The notes under the pieces were generated by a model that was given only the letters and a program-made list of their open reading frames with translations, was not told where the DNA came from and searched no databases. A stretch of DNA of 64,000 bases from an uncultured Lachnospiraceae bacterium. Lineage in GTDB: Bacteria; Bacillota; Clostridia; Lachnospirales; Lachnospiraceae. Position 1 is the first letter of the stretch; each line of letters starts with the position of its first letter. This document shows positions 63,201 through 64,000 of this stretch, in pieces. A program made the position numbers and the translations under genes. The stretch covers positions 8,351-72,350 of the forward strand of contig CAJUJP010000017.1 of NCBI GenBank assembly GCA_910586615.1. Direction: 5' to 3'.

Positions 63201-63969
63201 GCAGCAGGGGCAACAATCCAGGATTGCATATTATAGCTTAGTTCAGGCATTAATGAAATTAGAGGTCTTTCAAAAAAGATTTGATGATTATTTTAAAGAG
63301 TTCGGTAACTATCAAAAAAATGGTTTAGAAACTGAACTTCTAGAAAAAGCAACGGCAACATTTACAATCGCTTTTTTTAATCGCTTTGTGCGGGAAAAAT
63401 CAATTAATTATAAAGCAAAAGAAAGTATACGAGTAACAGAACGTAAGATAATACACTTTATGGAATGTGAAATAAAGACATTGCCAGGAGTAAAAAATGT
63501 AATACGAAAAGAAAAAATAGTAGAAATTGATGTGGATGTTTTTGAGTATGAGGAATTTCTTTCGCAGTTTTATCATTCAATAAAAAGATTAGCTAAAAAT
63601 GTGGATAATGTATCTTTTCCGGGATATTTATTGCAAAAGAATTTTAGCAAGTTGAACGTGAAAATTATGTACGATGAGAAATGTGTTTTTCATCGAATTA
63701 GTATTCCAGTGAAAAATATCCTTATATACCAGGAATATAAAAAGTTTTGTTGTACATTATTGCCAAATGAAGAAGAAATGGAGATGCAAATTATAAATCC
63801 ATCCCAAGCAGCAGTGCAGGGTATAGCTTTACTAACCTCATTAAAAAAGATGTTTATGTATACAACAGAAATAGAACAAGAATTATTTGGTAAGTCAGGA
63901 AAGTTTATTGTAAAGCAAGTATATTGTCAATATCAGAATAAGGTAATTAACTCAAACTTCCCACATTAA
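60268..63969 (+). CDS. Cap4/DUF4297-like nuclease fused to STAND-type NTPase (1233 aa), putative antiphage protein
   Basis: The start is ATG 60268, 8 nt after GAGGAG; an in-frame ATG at 60250 has no site. Residues 12-75 look like a PD-(D/E)xK nuclease of the Cap4/DUF4297 type: a GFSTQTLYIAKRLL helix, acidic EDLMI (Asp47) and QVK (Gln61, Lys63). A helical region follows (about 100-245). The P-loop NTPase has Walker A GASGQGKTT (281-289, Lys287), Walker B IVVYIDVE (332-339, Asp337) and ILISIREEDF as a sensor-1-like strand. Residues about 430-1233 are mostly helical, with a different C-terminal part (about 920-1233) that I cannot assign. The plan recalls AVAST (Avs) proteins, in which the STAND sensor recognises a phage protein and releases the nuclease. 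AT-rich codon use fits acquisition. Function is inferred. Confidence 0.75.
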   Translation: MEKNEIVKSEIGSEAAWRGFSTQTLYIAKRLLTAENDDQLYPEQVEDLMITRKERIIELVQVKNLSDDLSLSDLSPKKNDSFFRRCLKFKKSEEICLKIVSFGNIGSELQNMIKEKEKEKSSIYNKLLSYGYSENDTLWLLNHLEIEEIRESEIENSIKEIMKKYVEIVAYNLVKDNLIYYIYKLSREKGYTSKKCWEEKVNNIAKDLMAIDSMQRQYQRTIIPLYDYKLNKTGEELLNDYRMGVNASPDHIRSGCDLRRERWLDEIKGRFLKNNIVLIKGASGQGKTTLAYRYLIDNYPELNIMCIQKVTSENQAIDILSVLRGLNARKDIVVYIDVEPYDIQWLWICEKALELAKDIKILISIREEDFQRSPIDYSKHNFEEISIEFSKDEAIELYEMYPNTTYLSFENAWKSFGENGPLMEYIFMLNESRTLADRIKAQIENIINHEKEADSWLESLMIISLAGIHNNSVSVNGLFQIVQCKQKLKMIKHFEKEYFVKITQNSSYVESLHVLRARIIYNILMEMGIFNKEDILINTLGIIEHNATQMLIEYVYEVGITHELVGRIAKIRCLSAEIYADILKALLWCEIYYYFEINRKVIEEGDILFNKHFMFLGNTDITGLLQMDLLHDISKVFNEVNPHFEEQMTDQLNKLPLLKLEYKFLDAYLINTYKELNTWFQIRENALTAWGYILFWMSYRKIYLNEFSANDLDWNLNIEGTLNYVLGISKQGWFNARNRIAENILPAVLQENGVIYFEVTDNEVFALINVLLGNEQGEPHSRVMKMVSICQRLFPEKKKYHVKISGYQLLEGIEVPDTQKNISQEHLPYVWITQLNNCFGNMHKYDTLPENWEDVYKNIADARNAALEYLEILLKGVEKFYRNENVEVFKRDTYNQKKEYVLKLTKLTPYIEPKCAVDKYGIRDNNYVVEDNSEKYSNRSRIESDKEHISYSCREYFSCIHAFCENGENILIDAKLKKQQGQQSRIAYYSLVQALMKLEVFQKRFDDYFKEFGNYQKNGLETELLEKATATFTIAFFNRFVREKSINYKAKESIRVTERKIIHFMECEIKTLPGVKNVIRKEKIVEIDVDVFEYEEFLSQFYHSIKRLAKNVDNVSFPGYLLQKNFSKLNVKIMYDEKCVFHRISIPVKNILIYQEYKKFCCTLLPNEEEMEMQIINPSQAAVQGIALLTSLKKMFMYTTEIEQELFGKSGKFIVKQVYCQYQNKVINSNFPH

Positions 63970-64000
63970 AAATGGGATTTTCTCCTTGAAAAATCAATAC

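Noticed and set aside
1..64000. tRNA, rRNA, insertion sequences or integrases
   Set aside because: I saw no tRNA-like cloverleaf, rRNA segment, transposase or integrase in the window, including the AT-rich end.

Overview
The window is chromosomal DNA of a motile, Gram-positive, low-to-mid GC anaerobe of the Clostridia, most likely a Lachnospiraceae member (Roseburia/Eubacterium-like). The pointers are CodY, sigma-D/FliA, FliY, CheC/CheD and the order topA - codY - flgB ... sigD - rpsB - tsf, which matches the Bacillus subtilis backbone. Every protein-coding gene I accept reads on the + strand.

Region 1 (1-15.3 kb) is the 3' part of a type IV pilus / type II secretion-like locus. It holds a 5'-truncated gene, a very long PilX-like protein, two class III prepilin-like proteins, a giant secreted DUF5057-type protein (about 2375 aa) with Asp/Gly/Asn/Ser repeats, and a PilB/GspE assembly ATPase whose N-terminus carries two c-di-GMP-binding MshEN motifs. 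A 427-bp spacer before the ATPase gene holds a strong stem-loop and degenerating 39-bp tandem repeats.

Region 2 (15.4-18.8 kb) is topA and codY, each with a recognisable promoter. A palindromic CodY-box-like site overlaps the codY -35. After codY come a terminator and three tandem 82-bp units, each ending in a terminator-like hairpin; they separate codY from the flagellar operon.

Region 3 (18.8-56.2 kb) is an almost unbroken fla/che superoperon: flgB flgC fliE fliF fliG fliH fliI fliJ ylxF-like fliK flgD flg_new flgE flbD motA motB fliL fliM fliY cheY fliO fliP fliQ fliR flhB flhA flhF flhG, a PilZ/YcgR-like gene, cheB cheA cheW cheC cheD, a small membrane protein, fliA (sigD), a FapA/DUF342 gene, a small unknown gene, a SwrB/DUF6115-like gene and a membrane protein with a LysM-like C-terminus. 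It encodes basal body, export gate, hook, stator, switch and the adaptation/phosphorelay core. Flagellin, hook-filament junction proteins, distal rod proteins, CheR and receptors are not here. A terminator/promoter pair after flgE and a sigma-28-like -10 before fliK suggest internal control points.

Region 4 (56.2-58.35 kb) is rpsB - tsf with a structured leader and an inter-gene hairpin. The 3' end of tsf is partly duplicated just downstream.

Region 5 (58.35-64 kb) is abruptly AT-rich and looks acquired. It is a three-gene co-directional unit: an AbiEi-type antitoxin/repressor, an AbiEii-type nucleotidyltransferase toxin and a 1233-aa protein with an N-terminal PD-(D/E)xK (Cap4/DUF4297-like) nuclease motif joined to a STAND-like P-loop NTPase and a long unrecognised C-terminus. 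This is the best candidate for an undescribed system, a probable antiphage module.
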